DNA of 64,000 nt. It comes from Sphingomonas sp. ERG5. Its GTDB lineage: Bacteria; Pseudomonadota; Alphaproteobacteria; Sphingomonadales; Sphingomonadaceae. Of the stretch, positions 44,201 through 53,299 are shown in pieces. Below the pieces are notes generated by a model. The model was not told where the DNA came from, did not search any database, and saw nothing but the letters and a program-made list of their open reading frames with translations. The number at the start of each line of letters is the position of its first letter. Within the stretch, counting starts at the first letter, position 1. The position numbers and the translations under genes were made by a program. The stretch covers positions 62,001 through 126,000 of the forward strand of contig NZ_JSXI01000001.1 in assembly GCF_000803065.1 (NCBI RefSeq). The letters are read 5' to 3'.

Positions 44201-44234
44201 CTTCCGCGTCGGCGTCCGCTTCCAGCTGCGCTGA
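41214..44234 (+). CDS. TonB-dependent receptor (large, peptide-type)
   Basis: 1006 residues from the ATG at 41214, with a GGGGG about 8 bp upstream; an earlier ATG at 41157 would spoil the signal peptide. Signal peptide about 1-30 (AIAQ). The TonB box is EIVVTGTRI (about 49-57). A plug with LIDGRRSVAS and ASAAYGSDAVAGVVNFIL is followed by a large barrel ending FRVGVRFQLR. The NLRNLDGSATGTRTLVLIDGRR type is typical of sphingomonad receptors near peptidases. Substrate is probably a peptide or muropeptide, by context. A strong hairpin follows the gene. Confidence 0.93.
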   Translation: MIGSKSLKSVLVSGTAFAALTCALPGAAIAQTEAAQDASAEPAADQEKGEIVVTGTRIIRDGFQAPTPLTVLTQEEIQNQSPSNNIADFVNQLPALAGSTRPANSRLNLSSGQAGINALNLRNLDGSATGTRTLVLIDGRRSVASTITGVVDINTIPQGLIKSVEIVTGGASAAYGSDAVAGVVNFILDKKYQGLKLSADSGITTHGDGRNYSFEATAGHSFAGGRGHILLSGEVAHRDGIFQVDRDWNATGYVRIQDPNWTAGNPALNIPASTTPKFLIRRQVGAANSTPGGLITGSTGGTANSLRGLYFGQDGSVNQYQWGALTYPSPTGTSAPSLTQGGDWRVNDSGRRIGLDPQDDRYGVFGRLSYELSDNVELFAEGSYNRQHIVFNAGPNLQTGITLQKDNAFLINTLGAARLTGINTVTLATTSADLPYRGVDNRRKVQRYVIGAEGQFQAFGKAAHWDVYAQYGRTDMREQLTNIQNTQKMLNAVDSVFAPAGNPGGYAPGSIQCRINVDAITTNDDKACVPLNRLGIGVANPAAFGYALGNPYRDEVAKQKVAGANLSLTPFATWAGDVSIAVGGEYREESIRGFVPAQFQPAITALPGGGLRTDNTWSVGNYLPTNGKYNVKEAYLETVVPLGLGLEFNGAVRATDYSTSGYVTTWKAGATWQPIEDIRFRVTRSRDIRAPNLNELYQAGSSNSDSVRNPFAPGTGPGGVLYDATIGYSATITGNKNLRAEKADSWNIGAVFSPRFLPGFNASVDYFRIDMKDAIGTLSALEIINRCADGRTEYCAAMTQDPNNSKRLLFRSQPFNFTSQLVRGIDFEASYRLPLNKLFAKADGSFTLRGTATRYIDNIINQGIAGTVPLNTVGVNGGQASTPTWIFRASATYDTPSTSVTVVGRGVSAGRYDAGGIECQTNCPIPTTTQFNTYDDNHVSGLFYVDFNLTQKIKASSSSDAQIFLNVTNVFDRAPLLVPETGLAANSTYSDLLGRTFRVGVRFQLR

Positions 44235-44241
44235 TCGGTAC

Positions 44242-44272
44242 GCCGGCTCCATCCCCACGGGATGGAGCCGGC
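44242..44272 (+). terminator. 14-bp perfect stem after TonB receptor gene
   Basis: The arms 44242-44255 and 44259-44272 (starting GCCGGCTCC) pair perfectly over a three-base loop, starting 8 bp after the receptor stop. No U-run follows, so it could be a stabilising hairpin or a factor-dependent terminator. Confidence 0.6.
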
Positions 44273-44324
44273 ATTGCCCGACAAAGTGCTTCGATCGGCA
44301 AGAGAGGAACAATAGGCACATCGC

Positions 44325-45470
44325 ATGATGCTTTCGATTCTCCTGCTTGCCGCCGGCGCGCAGCCCGTTGCGACGGTTCGCGTGGCGTTCGACCGCAAGG
44401 GGGAAACAGCGGTCAGCGTGTCGGGCATCGCCGATCTCGCCACGCAGCGCCCGGTGACCGCCGACGATCCGGTGCGGGTCGCCTCGATCTCCAAGTTGGT
44501 CATGGCGATCGGCGTGATGCGGCTGGTCGAACAACATAAGCTCGACCTCGATGCCGATGTCTCGACGCTGCTCGGCTGGCCATTGCGCAATCCCGCCTTT
44601 CCCGACCGCAAGATCACACTCCGGCTGCTCATGTCGCACCGGTCGAGCCTGACCGACGGCGTCGATTATGTCCTGCCGCTCGACGCCGATCTTCGCACCG
44701 TCGTTGCCGATCCGAAGGCGTGGGACGCCGATCATGCGCCGGGCAGCTTCTTCCGCTACACCAACCTCAATTCGCCGATCATCGCGGCGGTGATGGAACG
44801 CGCGACGGGCGAGCGGTTCGACCGGCTGATGGACCGGCTCGTGCTCGCGCCGCTGAAGGTCGACGCCTGTTATAACTGGGCCAGTTGCAGCGACGCCATC
44901 GCGGCGCGCGCGGTGGTCCAGTATCGCGCGGGTGAGCCGGCGAAGGACGACAATCGCGGAGCAAAGCCGCCCTGCCCGGTCCAGCCCGCCAGCGATGGGA
45001 GCTGCGATCTCTCCCGCTGGCGCGCCGGGGTGAATGGCGGAATATTTTCGCCGCAGGGCGGACTGCGCATCTCCGCGCGCGGGCTGGCGAAGATCGGCCG
45101 GCTGCTGCTCAACGGCGGCATGGTGGACGGCGTCCGGCTGCTCGGCCGAGGCTCGATCACGCAGCTCGAAAAACCGCTATGGACGTTCGACGGCACCAAT
45201 GGCGACACGCTGAAGGGCTTCCATTGCAGCTATGGGCTCGACGTCGCGTTCCTGGCCACTGGCATCAAGGATTGCCGTGACGATCCGTTCGGCGACGAGC
45301 GGCGCCAATGGGGCCATGCCGGCGATGCCTATGGTCTTTATTCGGGCCTGTGGATCGATCGAAAGCGCGGTACCGGGGTTGCCTATTTCGCGACCGACGT
45401 GCCGGCGATGCCGGGACAGCGATCGGCCTTCACGGCGACCGAGGAGACGCTGGCCCGGCCGGGTCGGTGA
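44325..45470 (+). CDS. Exported class C beta-lactamase-family serine hydrolase
   Basis: 381 residues. A short hydrophobic N-terminus ([16 protein letters not shown]) may be a signal peptide. Motifs: SxxK as SISK (Ser54), YxN as YTNLN, and HAGDAYG in place of KTG. Four Cys between about 175 and 235 suggest disulfides in the periplasm. It follows the large TonB receptor by 90 bp and probably processes its substrate, for example D-amino-acid peptides. Its family includes D-aminopeptidases and esterases. Confidence 0.85.
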   Translation: MMLSILLLAAGAQPVATVRVAFDRKGETAVSVSGIADLATQRPVTADDPVRVASISKLVMAIGVMRLVEQHKLDLDADVSTLLGWPLRNPAFPDRKITLRLLMSHRSSLTDGVDYVLPLDADLRTVVADPKAWDADHAPGSFFRYTNLNSPIIAAVMERATGERFDRLMDRLVLAPLKVDACYNWASCSDAIAARAVVQYRAGEPAKDDNRGAKPPCPVQPASDGSCDLSRWRAGVNGGIFSPQGGLRISARGLAKIGRLLLNGGMVDGVRLLGRGSITQLEKPLWTFDGTNGDTLKGFHCSYGLDVAFLATGIKDCRDDPFGDERRQWGHAGDAYGLYSGLWIDRKRGTGVAYFATDVPAMPGQRSAFTATEETLARPGR

Positions 45471-45569
45471 ATGCCGGCGTCGACTCAATGGCGCGCCGGA
45501 CGTCGCGAGCGCTAGATCCATCCCTTCGGAGCCGTGGCATTGACGCGGAAAGGCCGCTAAACGCTTGCC

Positions 45570-47618
45570 ATGGCGAAGACCCACCCCTTTCATTCGATCC
45601 ACAGCCACGGCCTGATCCGCGCCGGCGCCTGTACCCCGCATGCGACGGTCGGCGATCCGGCCGCCAATGCCGCCGCGACGATCGCGCTGGCCAGGGATGG
45701 GCACAAGCGCGGCGCAGACCTGCTGGTTTTTCCCGAACTCAATATCAGCTCCTATGCGATCGACGATCTGCACCTGCAGGATGCGCTGCATACCGCGACC
45801 GAAGACGCGCTGGCAGCGGTGGTCGCGGCGTCAGCGAAGCTGCATCCGGTGTTGCTGATCGGCGCGGCGCTGCCGCGTAACGGACGGCTGTACAATTGCG
45901 CGGTGGTGATTGCGCGCGGCCGTATCCTGGGGGTCGTGCCCAAGACCTTCCTGCCCAACTATCGCGAATATTATGAGAAACGCTGGTTCGCGAGCGGCGC
46001 CGGCATGTCGGGCGACATCGACGTGGCGGGTCAGACCGTGCCGTTCGGCACCGACCTGATCTTTGCGGCGAGCGACTTGCCGCATTTCATTTTCCATGCC
46101 GAAATCTGCGAGGATTTCTGGGCCCCCACCCCGCCCTCGACCGCCGGCGCGCTGGCCGGGGCGCTGATCTGCTGCAACCTCTCAGCGTCTAACATCGTCG
46201 TCGGCAAGGCGCGCGAGCGGGCGATGCTGTGCGCGGCACAATCGGCGCGGGCGGCCTGTGCCTATATCTTCTCCGCCGCCGGGCCGGGCGAAAGCACCAC
46301 CGACATGGCGTGGGACGGCCAGGGCACGATCCATGAGCTTGGCGAGTTGCTGATCGAATCCACGCGCTTCGAACGCGGTGCCGACACCATTTATGCCGAT
46401 GTCGATTGCGGTCGGCTGCGGCAGGAGCGGATGCGCGTCGGCACGTTCAACGACAGCGCGGCGCTGGCCGGCCATCCCGAAACGCGCTTCCGCCGGATCG
46501 GGTTCGAGCACAAGCCGAGCTTTGCCGATATCGGGCTGGAGCGCGCGGTGCGGCGCTTCCCCTTTGTGCCCAATACGCCGGGAAAACTCGACGCCGATTG
46601 TTTCGAGGCGTTCAACATCCAGGTCGAAGGGCTGCTCAAACGGATCGAGGCGGCCAGGGCCGATACACTCGTTATCGGTGTGTCGGGCGGGCTGGATTCG
46701 ACTCATGCGCTGATCGTCGCGGCCAAGGCGATGGACCGGCTCGGCCGCCCGCGCGACCATATCCTCGGCTTCACCATGCCGGGCTTCGCGACCGGCGATA
46801 CGAGCAAGGGCAATGCCTGGAAACTGATGCGCGCGCTCGGCATTGCCGGCGACGAGATCGACATTCGCCCCGCCGCGCAGCAAATGCTGCATGACATCGA
46901 TCATCCGTTCGCGAACGGCGAGCCGATCTATGACGTGACGTTCGAAAATGTGCAGGCGGGCCTGCGCACCGATTATCTCTTCCGCCTCGCCAATCAGCGC
47001 GGCGGGCTGGTGGTCGGCACCGGCGACCTGTCGGAACTCGCGCTGGGCTGGTGCACTTATGGCGTCGGCGACCAGATGAGCCATTATGCGGTCAATGCCG
47101 GCGTGCCCAAGACGCTGATCCAGTTCCTGATCCGCTGGTGCGTGAAGACCGACCAGTTCGACCGCGAGACCGATGCGATCCTCGAGGCGATCCTGGGCCA
47201 GGAAATCTCCCCCGAACTCGTCCCCGCCGATGGCAATGGCGCGATGCAAAGCACCGAGGCGCGGATCGGGCCGTACGAGCTCAACGACTTTTTCGTCCAT
47301 TATGTCGTGCGCTACGGCATGGCGCCGTCCAAGATCGCGTTCCTTGCCTGGCATGCCTGGCGCGATGCGGCGGCCGGGCGCTGGCCGATCGATTTCCCGC
47401 GCGACGGGCGGCACCAATATGACCTGGCGACGATCAAGAGCTGGCTGGAGAAATTCCTGTTCCGCTTCTTCGTCACCAGCCAGTTCAAGCGCTCGGCGAT
47501 CCCCAATGGTCCAAAGGTCTCGGCCGGTGGCGCCTTGTCGCCGCGCGGCGACTGGCGCGCGCCATCGGATGGGACCGCCGCGCCATGGCTGGCGGAGCTG
47601 GCGAAGAACGTGCCGTAA
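45570..47618 (+). CDS. nadE: Glutamine-dependent NAD+ synthetase
   Basis: 682 residues, the usual length for the two-domain enzyme. The N-terminal carbon-nitrogen hydrolase (glutaminase) domain shows Glu in VFPELNISSY, Lys in VPKTFLPNYREYYE and the nucleophile Cys in FHAEICEDFWAP (near 180). The C-terminal synthetase carries the ATP loop VSGGLDSTHAL (about 372) and LVVGTGDLSELALGWCTYG. It makes NAD+ from deamido-NAD+ in the cytoplasm. It appears to be a stand-alone housekeeping gene. Confidence 0.97.
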   Translation: MAKTHPFHSIHSHGLIRAGACTPHATVGDPAANAAATIALARDGHKRGADLLVFPELNISSYAIDDLHLQDALHTATEDALAAVVAASAKLHPVLLIGAALPRNGRLYNCAVVIARGRILGVVPKTFLPNYREYYEKRWFASGAGMSGDIDVAGQTVPFGTDLIFAASDLPHFIFHAEICEDFWAPTPPSTAGALAGALICCNLSASNIVVGKARERAMLCAAQSARAACAYIFSAAGPGESTTDMAWDGQGTIHELGELLIESTRFERGADTIYADVDCGRLRQERMRVGTFNDSAALAGHPETRFRRIGFEHKPSFADIGLERAVRRFPFVPNTPGKLDADCFEAFNIQVEGLLKRIEAARADTLVIGVSGGLDSTHALIVAAKAMDRLGRPRDHILGFTMPGFATGDTSKGNAWKLMRALGIAGDEIDIRPAAQQMLHDIDHPFANGEPIYDVTFENVQAGLRTDYLFRLANQRGGLVVGTGDLSELALGWCTYGVGDQMSHYAVNAGVPKTLIQFLIRWCVKTDQFDRETDAILEAILGQEISPELVPADGNGAMQSTEARIGPYELNDFFVHYVVRYGMAPSKIAFLAWHAWRDAAAGRWPIDFPRDGRHQYDLATIKSWLEKFLFRFFVTSQFKRSAIPNGPKVSAGGALSPRGDWRAPSDGTAAPWLAELAKNVP

Positions 47619-47773
47619 ATGGCTCGATACCTCTTATTTACTTCGCAGGGGAAGCGAATTGGAAAGGAGTTGGATCGACGCGAGCTGGTATAACCGACGC
47701 GGCGGCGATCGCTGTCATCGGCGCGCAACATCATCAGCCGATGGATGGTCGAATCGCGTATCGAAAGACTGAG

Positions 47774-49330
47774 ATGACCCATATCAGCCGCCGCTCGCTC
47801 ATCGCCGGCGCAGCAGGCAGCGCCGCATTGCTGTCGATCGGCGCGCGTGGCGCGGTCGCGCTGCCACATGGCCTGTTCACGCTCGGTGTCGCGTCGGGGG
47901 ATCCGCTTGCCGACGGCGTGGTGCTGTGGACTCGCCTCGCCCCCGCCCCGCTCGCCGATGATGGCGGCTTGCCGCCGATCGCCGTCGCAGTGCGCTGGGA
48001 AGTGGCCGAGGATGAGCGCTTTGGCCATGTCGTGCGCAGCGGAGAGGCCCGCGCACTGCCTGAATTCGGTCATTCGGTTCATGTCGACGTCAGCGGCCTT
48101 CGCCCCGCGCGCCGCTATTGGTACCGCTTCATCGCCAATGGCGAGACCAGCCCGGTCGGGCGAACTCGCACCGCGCCCGCCGTTGGCGCGCCGGTCGACC
48201 GGCTGCGGCTGTGCTTTTCATCGTGCCAGAAATATGAGGCCGGTTATTATGCCGCCTATCGCCACATGGTGGCGGAGGACCCCGACCTGATCCTGTTCCT
48301 CGGCGATTATATCTATGAAGGCGCGCCCAACAATCTCGGCGTGCGGCGGCACCTCAATCCCGAGCCGGTCGACCTGCCCGGCTATCGCGCGCGCTACGCC
48401 ACCTACAAGCTCGATCCGCTGCTACAGGCCGCGCACCAGGCCGCGCCCTGGGCGCTGACCTGGGACGATCATGAGGTCGCCAATGATTATGCCGACGCGC
48501 TCGACCAGGAAAATAGCGATCCGATCGCCTTTCTGCGCCGCCGCGCCGCCGCCTATCAGGCCTATTTCGAGCATCAGCCGTTGCGCGCCGCCGCGCGGCC
48601 GTCGGGATCGTCGATGCGGCTGTACCGCACGCTCGACTGGGGTCGGCTGGCACAGTTCCAGATCATCGACGACCGCCAGTATCGCGGGCCGCGCGCATGC
48701 CAGCCCGACGGACTGATCGCCGCACACAAACGCTATCAGAATCTGGTCGGCCCCTGCCCCGATCTTTATTCGAACGACCGCACCATGCTCGGCACGGTGC
48801 AGGAACAATGGCTGATGGACCGGCTTGGCAAGAGCAAGGCGCAGTGGAACCTGCTCGCGCAGCAGACGCTGATGCGGCAACAGGGTCGCATCGATCCCGT
48901 CCACCCCGAACGCGGCCCGCAATTTTCCGCCGACAGCTGGTCGGGCTATCCGGCGGCGCGCGACCGGATCTTCCGCCGCTGGGTGGAGGCGGGCACCGCC
49001 AACCCGCTGGCGCTGGGCGGCGACATCCATGCCTTTGCCGCCGCCGATATCCAGGACCCTGCCAAGCCCGACGGGCCCGCGATCGGATCGGAATTCGTCG
49101 GCGGATCGATCTCCTCGCTGTTCAACGACCCCAGCTTCAAGGCGCAGGCAGCGGCCAATGGCCTGACGTTCGCCGAGAATGAAGTACGCGGCTATGCGCG
49201 GGTCGATCTGACCCCCGGCCTGTGTGTCACAACCTTTCGCGGCGTGAGCGACGCCCGGCGCGAGGACGCCGATATCCGCGACCTGGTGCGCTTTTCGGTG
49301 GAATCGGGACGCCCCGGCCTGCAGCTCTAG
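47774..49330 (+). CDS. phoD: PhoD-family alkaline phosphatase
   Basis: 518 residues from the ATG at 47774. A twin-arginine signal (SRRSLIAGAAG; Arg6-Arg7) shows folded export. Next is a small Ig-like N-terminal domain (LFTLGVASGDPLADGVVLWTRL), then the metallophosphatase: LCFSSCQKYEAGYYAAYRHM, ILFLGDYIYEG, TWDDHEVANDYAD and LALGGDIHAF. These supply Fe/Ca ligands. It releases phosphate from phosphodiesters and monoesters in the periplasm. The TonB receptor downstream has a Pho-box-like site, suggesting phosphate-starvation control. Confidence 0.93.
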   Translation: MTHISRRSLIAGAAGSAALLSIGARGAVALPHGLFTLGVASGDPLADGVVLWTRLAPAPLADDGGLPPIAVAVRWEVAEDERFGHVVRSGEARALPEFGHSVHVDVSGLRPARRYWYRFIANGETSPVGRTRTAPAVGAPVDRLRLCFSSCQKYEAGYYAAYRHMVAEDPDLILFLGDYIYEGAPNNLGVRRHLNPEPVDLPGYRARYATYKLDPLLQAAHQAAPWALTWDDHEVANDYADALDQENSDPIAFLRRRAAAYQAYFEHQPLRAAARPSGSSMRLYRTLDWGRLAQFQIIDDRQYRGPRACQPDGLIAAHKRYQNLVGPCPDLYSNDRTMLGTVQEQWLMDRLGKSKAQWNLLAQQTLMRQQGRIDPVHPERGPQFSADSWSGYPAARDRIFRRWVEAGTANPLALGGDIHAFAAADIQDPAKPDGPAIGSEFVGGSISSLFNDPSFKAQAAANGLTFAENEVRGYARVDLTPGLCVTTFRGVSDARREDADIRDLVRFSVESGRPGLQL

Positions 49331-49333
49331 AAA

Positions 49334-49346
49334 TGTTTCAGAAACA
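49334..49346. promoter_or_regulatory. TGTTTC-A-GAAACA palindrome
   Basis: A perfect 6-1-6 dyad lies just after the phoD stop and about 155 bp before the TonB receptor start. It might be an operator; no regulator is assigned. Confidence 0.3.
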
Positions 49347-49353
49347 CTTCACA

Positions 49354-49371
49354 CTGTCATAATTGCTACAT
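49354..49371 (+). promoter_or_regulatory. Pho-box-like site
   Basis: CTGTCATAATTGCTACAT matches the Pho-box layout (CTGTCAT, four AT-rich bases, second CTGTCAT): the first half is perfect, the second keeps only the final CAT. It sits between phoD and the TonB receptor at 49501. PhoB activation of the receptor is plausible. Confidence 0.4.
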
Positions 49372-49500
49372 GGAAGCTTCCTAGGTCGGCCTCGACTCAG
49401 GGACGATACACACAAAATATCCGGAGAATTGATGCCAACCCGCTTTCGCGGATGGCGTTCGCTCGCCTGCGTCTGATCAATTCACCTCGGGGGCGCATCG

Positions 49501-51921
49501 ATGACTTTTCCTTTCACCAGCCGGTCCGGCAAGGCCAAGACCGGCACCTTCCTGCTCACCGCAAGCCTGTTGAGCCTGGCCAGCGGCACGGCCTGGGCCG
49601 CAACGCCCGCGGCGAAGGAAGCCGACACCGCGATCGTCGCCGACCCGGCCGCGGATGAAGCGGCAGCGCCGGCGGACCAGATGGGCGACATCACCGTCGT
49701 CGCGCGCAAACGGTCGGAAAATGCTCAGACCGTACCGATCCCGATCACGGTGATCAGCCCGGTCGAGCTGACGCGGCAGAACCTCGTCAACTTCACCAAT
49801 TTCCAGGTCAAGTTCCCGGCCTTCTCGGTCTATCTGACCAACCCCAAACAGCTCAATCTGGGCATTCGCGGGATCGGCAATAACGGCTTCAATACCGACG
49901 GCATCGACGGCTCGGTCGGCATCTTCGTCGACGGCGTCTATACTGGCCGCCAGGGCATGGTCTCGAGCGATTTCAACGACATCGCTCAGGTCGAGCTGTT
50001 GCGCGGGCCGCAAGGCACGCTGTTCGGCAAGAACACCACCGCGGGCGCGGTGCTGATCAACACGCTGAAACCCAGCTTCGATTTCGGCGCGACCGCCGAG
50101 GCGACCGTCGGCAATGAGGGATTCTATCAGTTCAAGGGCAGCGTGACCGGGCCGCTGATCGACGACAAGCTGGCGGTGCGCCTGTCGGGTTTCTACAGCG
50201 ACAAGGACGGCAATTACCCCAATGTCTATAACGGCAAGAAGCAGAATGGCCGCCAGGGCCAGGGCCTGCGCGGCCAGTTGCTCGCAACCCCGACCGACAA
50301 TCTGTCGATCCGCCTGATCGCCACTTATGGTCGGCAGAGCTTCCCGAGCATCTCGCCGGTGATCTTGTCGATCTACAACCCGGCCGCGCTGCAGGCCCGC
50401 ATGGCGAAGGCCGGCTACACGCTGCTGACCAGCAACGCCAAGGATCGCAAGATCAACATCGACAGCCCGCTCAATGCGAAGACCGATCTGTTTTCGACCA
50501 GCGGCGAAGTGAATCTCGGGCTTGGCGATGCGGGCGACCTGACCTCGATCACCGCCTATGAGCGCTGGTCGTGCTTCACCAACAACGACAATGACTATAC
50601 CCAGCTTGATGCGCTGTCCGATTACGGATCATGCAACAAGGAACGCCAGTTCTCGCAGGAGCTGCGCTGGTCGACGCCAAGCGACCGTCCGGTGGTCGGC
50701 ACGTTCGGCGGCTTCCTGTCGCGCCAGCGGCTGCAGGTGGACTCGCGCGTCCGCTTCGGCTCGCAATTCGGCATCTGGTCGGGCAACACGCTCGCCGCCG
50801 CCAAGGTGACCGGTGCGGGATTCAGCAGCGTCGCAGTGTTCCATACCGATACCGACGCATTGTTCGGCAATGTCACCTGGCATCCCGATGAAGCGCGGCG
50901 CCTCGCCATCGACGTTGGCCTGCGCCAGACCTGGGAGCGGCGATCACAAACCTATGACGGTGTCGTCGCATCCAACCCGGGCGGGCTGACTCAGGCAGAG
51001 CTCAACTCACTGTCACCAAGCGGCGCCAATGCTCAGCTGGGCCATGTCGATACCAGCCTGAAAGACAGTTCATTGTCGGGTGAAATCGGCGTCAATTACC
51101 GCGTCACCAACGATGCGTTCGTCTACGCCAAATATGCGCGCGGCAATAAATCGGCCGGTTTCAACCTGTTGCCCTATAATGACAGCAACCCCGACAAGGG
51201 CGTCACCTCGGCAATCGCACAGGGCGCCAGACAGACCGTCAAGGGCGAAAAGGCCGACAATTTCGAGGTCGGCTTCAAGACCGAATGGTTCGACCGGCAC
51301 CTGCTGATCAACCTGACCGCGTTCCACACCAAGGTGCGGAATTACCAGGCCAACCAGGCGGTGGGCGTTGGCAACACCGCGCTCAAATTCCTCGCCAATG
51401 TCGGGTCGCTCACCTCCAAGGGCGTGGAACTGGAAGGTGAAGCCTGGCCGATCGAGGGCCTGCACCTGAAGGGGTTCGCCGCCTATAACGAAGCGACCTA
51501 TTCCTCCTTCCACAATTCGGTCTGTCCGGGCCAGCCCGAGTTCACCAAGCCCACCTGCGACCTGACCGGGCGTCAGGTCGCCTGGGCGCCGAAATGGACC
51601 ACCGATCTGACCGCCGATTATACCCATGCCATCACACCCGATGTGACGGGCTATGCGCTGGTCGACGTGAACTGGCGCTCGAAGCAGAACACCACCATCA
51701 CGCTCGATCCGTCGGCCGAGATCCAGGGCTATGCGCTGACCAGCTTCCGCGCCGGTGTGCAGTTGCTCGACCGCAAGCTCGACCTGCAACTCTGGGTCGA
51801 GAATGCGTTCAACAAGAGCTATTATATCAACCTGCTCGGCTACACGAAATCGACCGGCATCATTCAGGGCTATCCCGGCAACCCGCGCACCTTCGGCGCG
51901 ACCGTCCGCGTCACTTTGTAA
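49501..51921 (+). CDS. TonB-dependent receptor (possible phosphate-ester uptake)
   Basis: 806 residues. Signal peptide about 1-33 (TAWAATPA). The TonB box is DITVVARKR (about 62-70). Plug motifs VGIFVDGVYTGRQG and VELLRGPQGTLFGKNTTAGAVLINT are the FecA/CirA-like type common in sphingomonads. The barrel ends FGATVRVTL. It follows phoD with a Pho-box-like site in between, so it may import organic phosphates, but nothing in the sequence fixes the substrate. A hairpin at 51941-51973 follows. Confidence 0.92.
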   Translation: MTFPFTSRSGKAKTGTFLLTASLLSLASGTAWAATPAAKEADTAIVADPAADEAAAPADQMGDITVVARKRSENAQTVPIPITVISPVELTRQNLVNFTNFQVKFPAFSVYLTNPKQLNLGIRGIGNNGFNTDGIDGSVGIFVDGVYTGRQGMVSSDFNDIAQVELLRGPQGTLFGKNTTAGAVLINTLKPSFDFGATAEATVGNEGFYQFKGSVTGPLIDDKLAVRLSGFYSDKDGNYPNVYNGKKQNGRQGQGLRGQLLATPTDNLSIRLIATYGRQSFPSISPVILSIYNPAALQARMAKAGYTLLTSNAKDRKINIDSPLNAKTDLFSTSGEVNLGLGDAGDLTSITAYERWSCFTNNDNDYTQLDALSDYGSCNKERQFSQELRWSTPSDRPVVGTFGGFLSRQRLQVDSRVRFGSQFGIWSGNTLAAAKVTGAGFSSVAVFHTDTDALFGNVTWHPDEARRLAIDVGLRQTWERRSQTYDGVVASNPGGLTQAELNSLSPSGANAQLGHVDTSLKDSSLSGEIGVNYRVTNDAFVYAKYARGNKSAGFNLLPYNDSNPDKGVTSAIAQGARQTVKGEKADNFEVGFKTEWFDRHLLINLTAFHTKVRNYQANQAVGVGNTALKFLANVGSLTSKGVELEGEAWPIEGLHLKGFAAYNEATYSSFHNSVCPGQPEFTKPTCDLTGRQVAWAPKWTTDLTADYTHAITPDVTGYALVDVNWRSKQNTTITLDPSAEIQGYALTSFRAGVQLLDRKLDLQLWVENAFNKSYYINLLGYTKSTGIIQGYPGNPRTFGATVRVTL

Positions 51922-51940
51922 GCTTCCGTTGATCAGAACT

Positions 51941-51980
51941 GGAGCGGTCCCGGATTCCATCCGCGGCCGCTCCTTGTATT
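51941..51980 (+). terminator. Probable terminator after TonB receptor
   Basis: GGAGCGG (51941-51947) pairs with CCGCTCC (51967-51973); TTGTATTT follows. The long loop also pairs partly. It starts 19 bp after the receptor stop. Confidence 0.5.
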
Positions 51981-52162
51981 TCCAGCGCAGGGATGGCGGC
52001 CGACAAGGCCGTTCCGCGTCGACCTGTCGCCATGCTGTTCTCGACACGAAGAAAGAGCGGGCCGACATTATTCCGGCAAGGACGACATGCCAGATCGCAT
52101 GGACGCATTGAATCGCCGCCGGCGACCACCCGTGAACGGCTGAGCCGCAAGCGTGGCGACGG

Positions 52163-52195
52163 GAGATATGTTACACCGGTAATGTAACATATCTC
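52163..52195. promoter_or_regulatory. 13-bp inverted repeat, operator-like
   Basis: GAGATATGTTACA (52163-52175) and TGTAACATATCTC (52183-52195) are a perfect inverted repeat around CCGGTAA. The TGTTACA-TGTAACA core resembles TetR or GntR operators. It lies 237-269 bp before the hydrolase start in a 510-bp gap (51922-52431) with no gene. It could instead be a hairpin. Confidence 0.5.
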
Positions 52196-52370
52196 ACCCC
52201 GCCAGAGCCTCGGCGAGAGAAAAATACTATTCAATATCAATTACTTGATGTGGAATAGGCAGCAAGCCGATCAAAACCGAAATCGTCAAATCCTGCAAGC
52301 TCGTCCACGCGAGCCAACTCGCCTTTCACCAGGCAGAGCGGGGTCGGCGCTCCATGCCCGGGTCACAATA

Positions 52371-52412
52371 TTGACATTGATGTTCAAATCGATATACGGA
52401 CATCAATGTCAA
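52371..52412. promoter_or_regulatory. 13-bp inverted repeat directly upstream of hydrolase gene
   Basis: TTGACATTGATGT (52371-52383) and ACATCAATGTCAA (52400-52412) are a perfect inverted repeat with a 16-base spacer, ending 19 bp before the ATG at 52432. The TGTCAATA end also occurs twice by the TetR gene at 63056. TTGACA could double as a -35 box. Confidence 0.6.
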
Positions 52413-52431
52413 TACGGCATGGAGACGAGTC

Positions 52432-53283
52432 ATGACCCAACAGGCCACCCTCACCCCGCCCGACCTGCCGATCCCGCTGCGCGACCTGCGCTTCAACCGG
52501 GAGCAGTCGGGTCACCCGCATTGGTGGCATGGCAATGATCCTGTCCCCACCGCCTTCTTCAACGCGCTGTCCTGCACTTTCCCGGCCGGCGAGAAATTCT
52601 TCATGGATGCGGTGCGCGCCTTCCGCCGCGACGTCAGCCCGCATCTCCAGATGCAGATCAAGGGCTTCGTCGCGCAGGAAGCGGTGCACAGCCGCGAACA
52701 TGCCGCGTTCAACAAGCTCGCCGCCGACAGCGGCTATGAGATCGAGCGGCTCGAAGCCCGCACCAAGAGAGTGCTCGACATCGCCCGCAATCGCGGCAAA
52801 CACCATCAGCTTGCCGCGACCTGCGCGCTCGAACATTTCACCGCGATGCTGGCGCATGAACTGCTCGCCAATGACAGCCGCGACATGGATGCCGCGCCGG
52901 CCGACATCAACCGGTTGTGGAGCTGGCACGCGATCGAGGAAATCGAGCACAAGGCGGTCACGTATGACACGTACTTAGCCGTGACCGCGGACTGGTCCGG
53001 GTTACGGCGCTATTTCCTGCGCACCCGGGCCATGATATTGGCCACGCTCATCCTGTATGGGACGATAGCGGCCAATATGCGCGACCTTTACCATCAGGAC
53101 GATTTGCGTGGCGTGCGCGTCTGGGGCCGCACGATCAAATATCTCTTCGGCAAGAACGGCATCCTGCGCCGTATCGGCCCCGCCTGGCGCAGCTATTTCA
53201 AGCCCGGCTTTCATCCCTGGCAGCATGACGAACGCGCCTTGCTCGCCCAGTCTCAACAACGCCTCGGGCTTGGTGCCGCATAA
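52432..53283 (+). CDS. Metal-dependent hydrolase (PF10118-type), copy 1
   Basis: 283 residues. It begins DLPIPLRDLRFNREQ and has His/Glu-rich helices that look like a diiron or metal site: FVAQEAVHSREHAAFNKL, CALEHFTAMLAHELL and WHAIEEIEHKAVTYDTY. These ExxH-type motifs define the family. The C-terminus (KPGFHPWQHDERALL) is also conserved. A paralogue lies at 62128-62988, divergent from a TetR gene. Operator-like repeats precede this gene. Function in vivo is unknown. Confidence 0.88.
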   Translation: MTQQATLTPPDLPIPLRDLRFNREQSGHPHWWHGNDPVPTAFFNALSCTFPAGEKFFMDAVRAFRRDVSPHLQMQIKGFVAQEAVHSREHAAFNKLAADSGYEIERLEARTKRVLDIARNRGKHHQLAATCALEHFTAMLAHELLANDSRDMDAAPADINRLWSWHAIEEIEHKAVTYDTYLAVTADWSGLRRYFLRTRAMILATLILYGTIAANMRDLYHQDDLRGVRVWGRTIKYLFGKNGILRRIGPAWRSYFKPGFHPWQHDERALLAQSQQRLGLGAA

Positions 53284-53299
53284 TCTAAGGGAGAACCGC

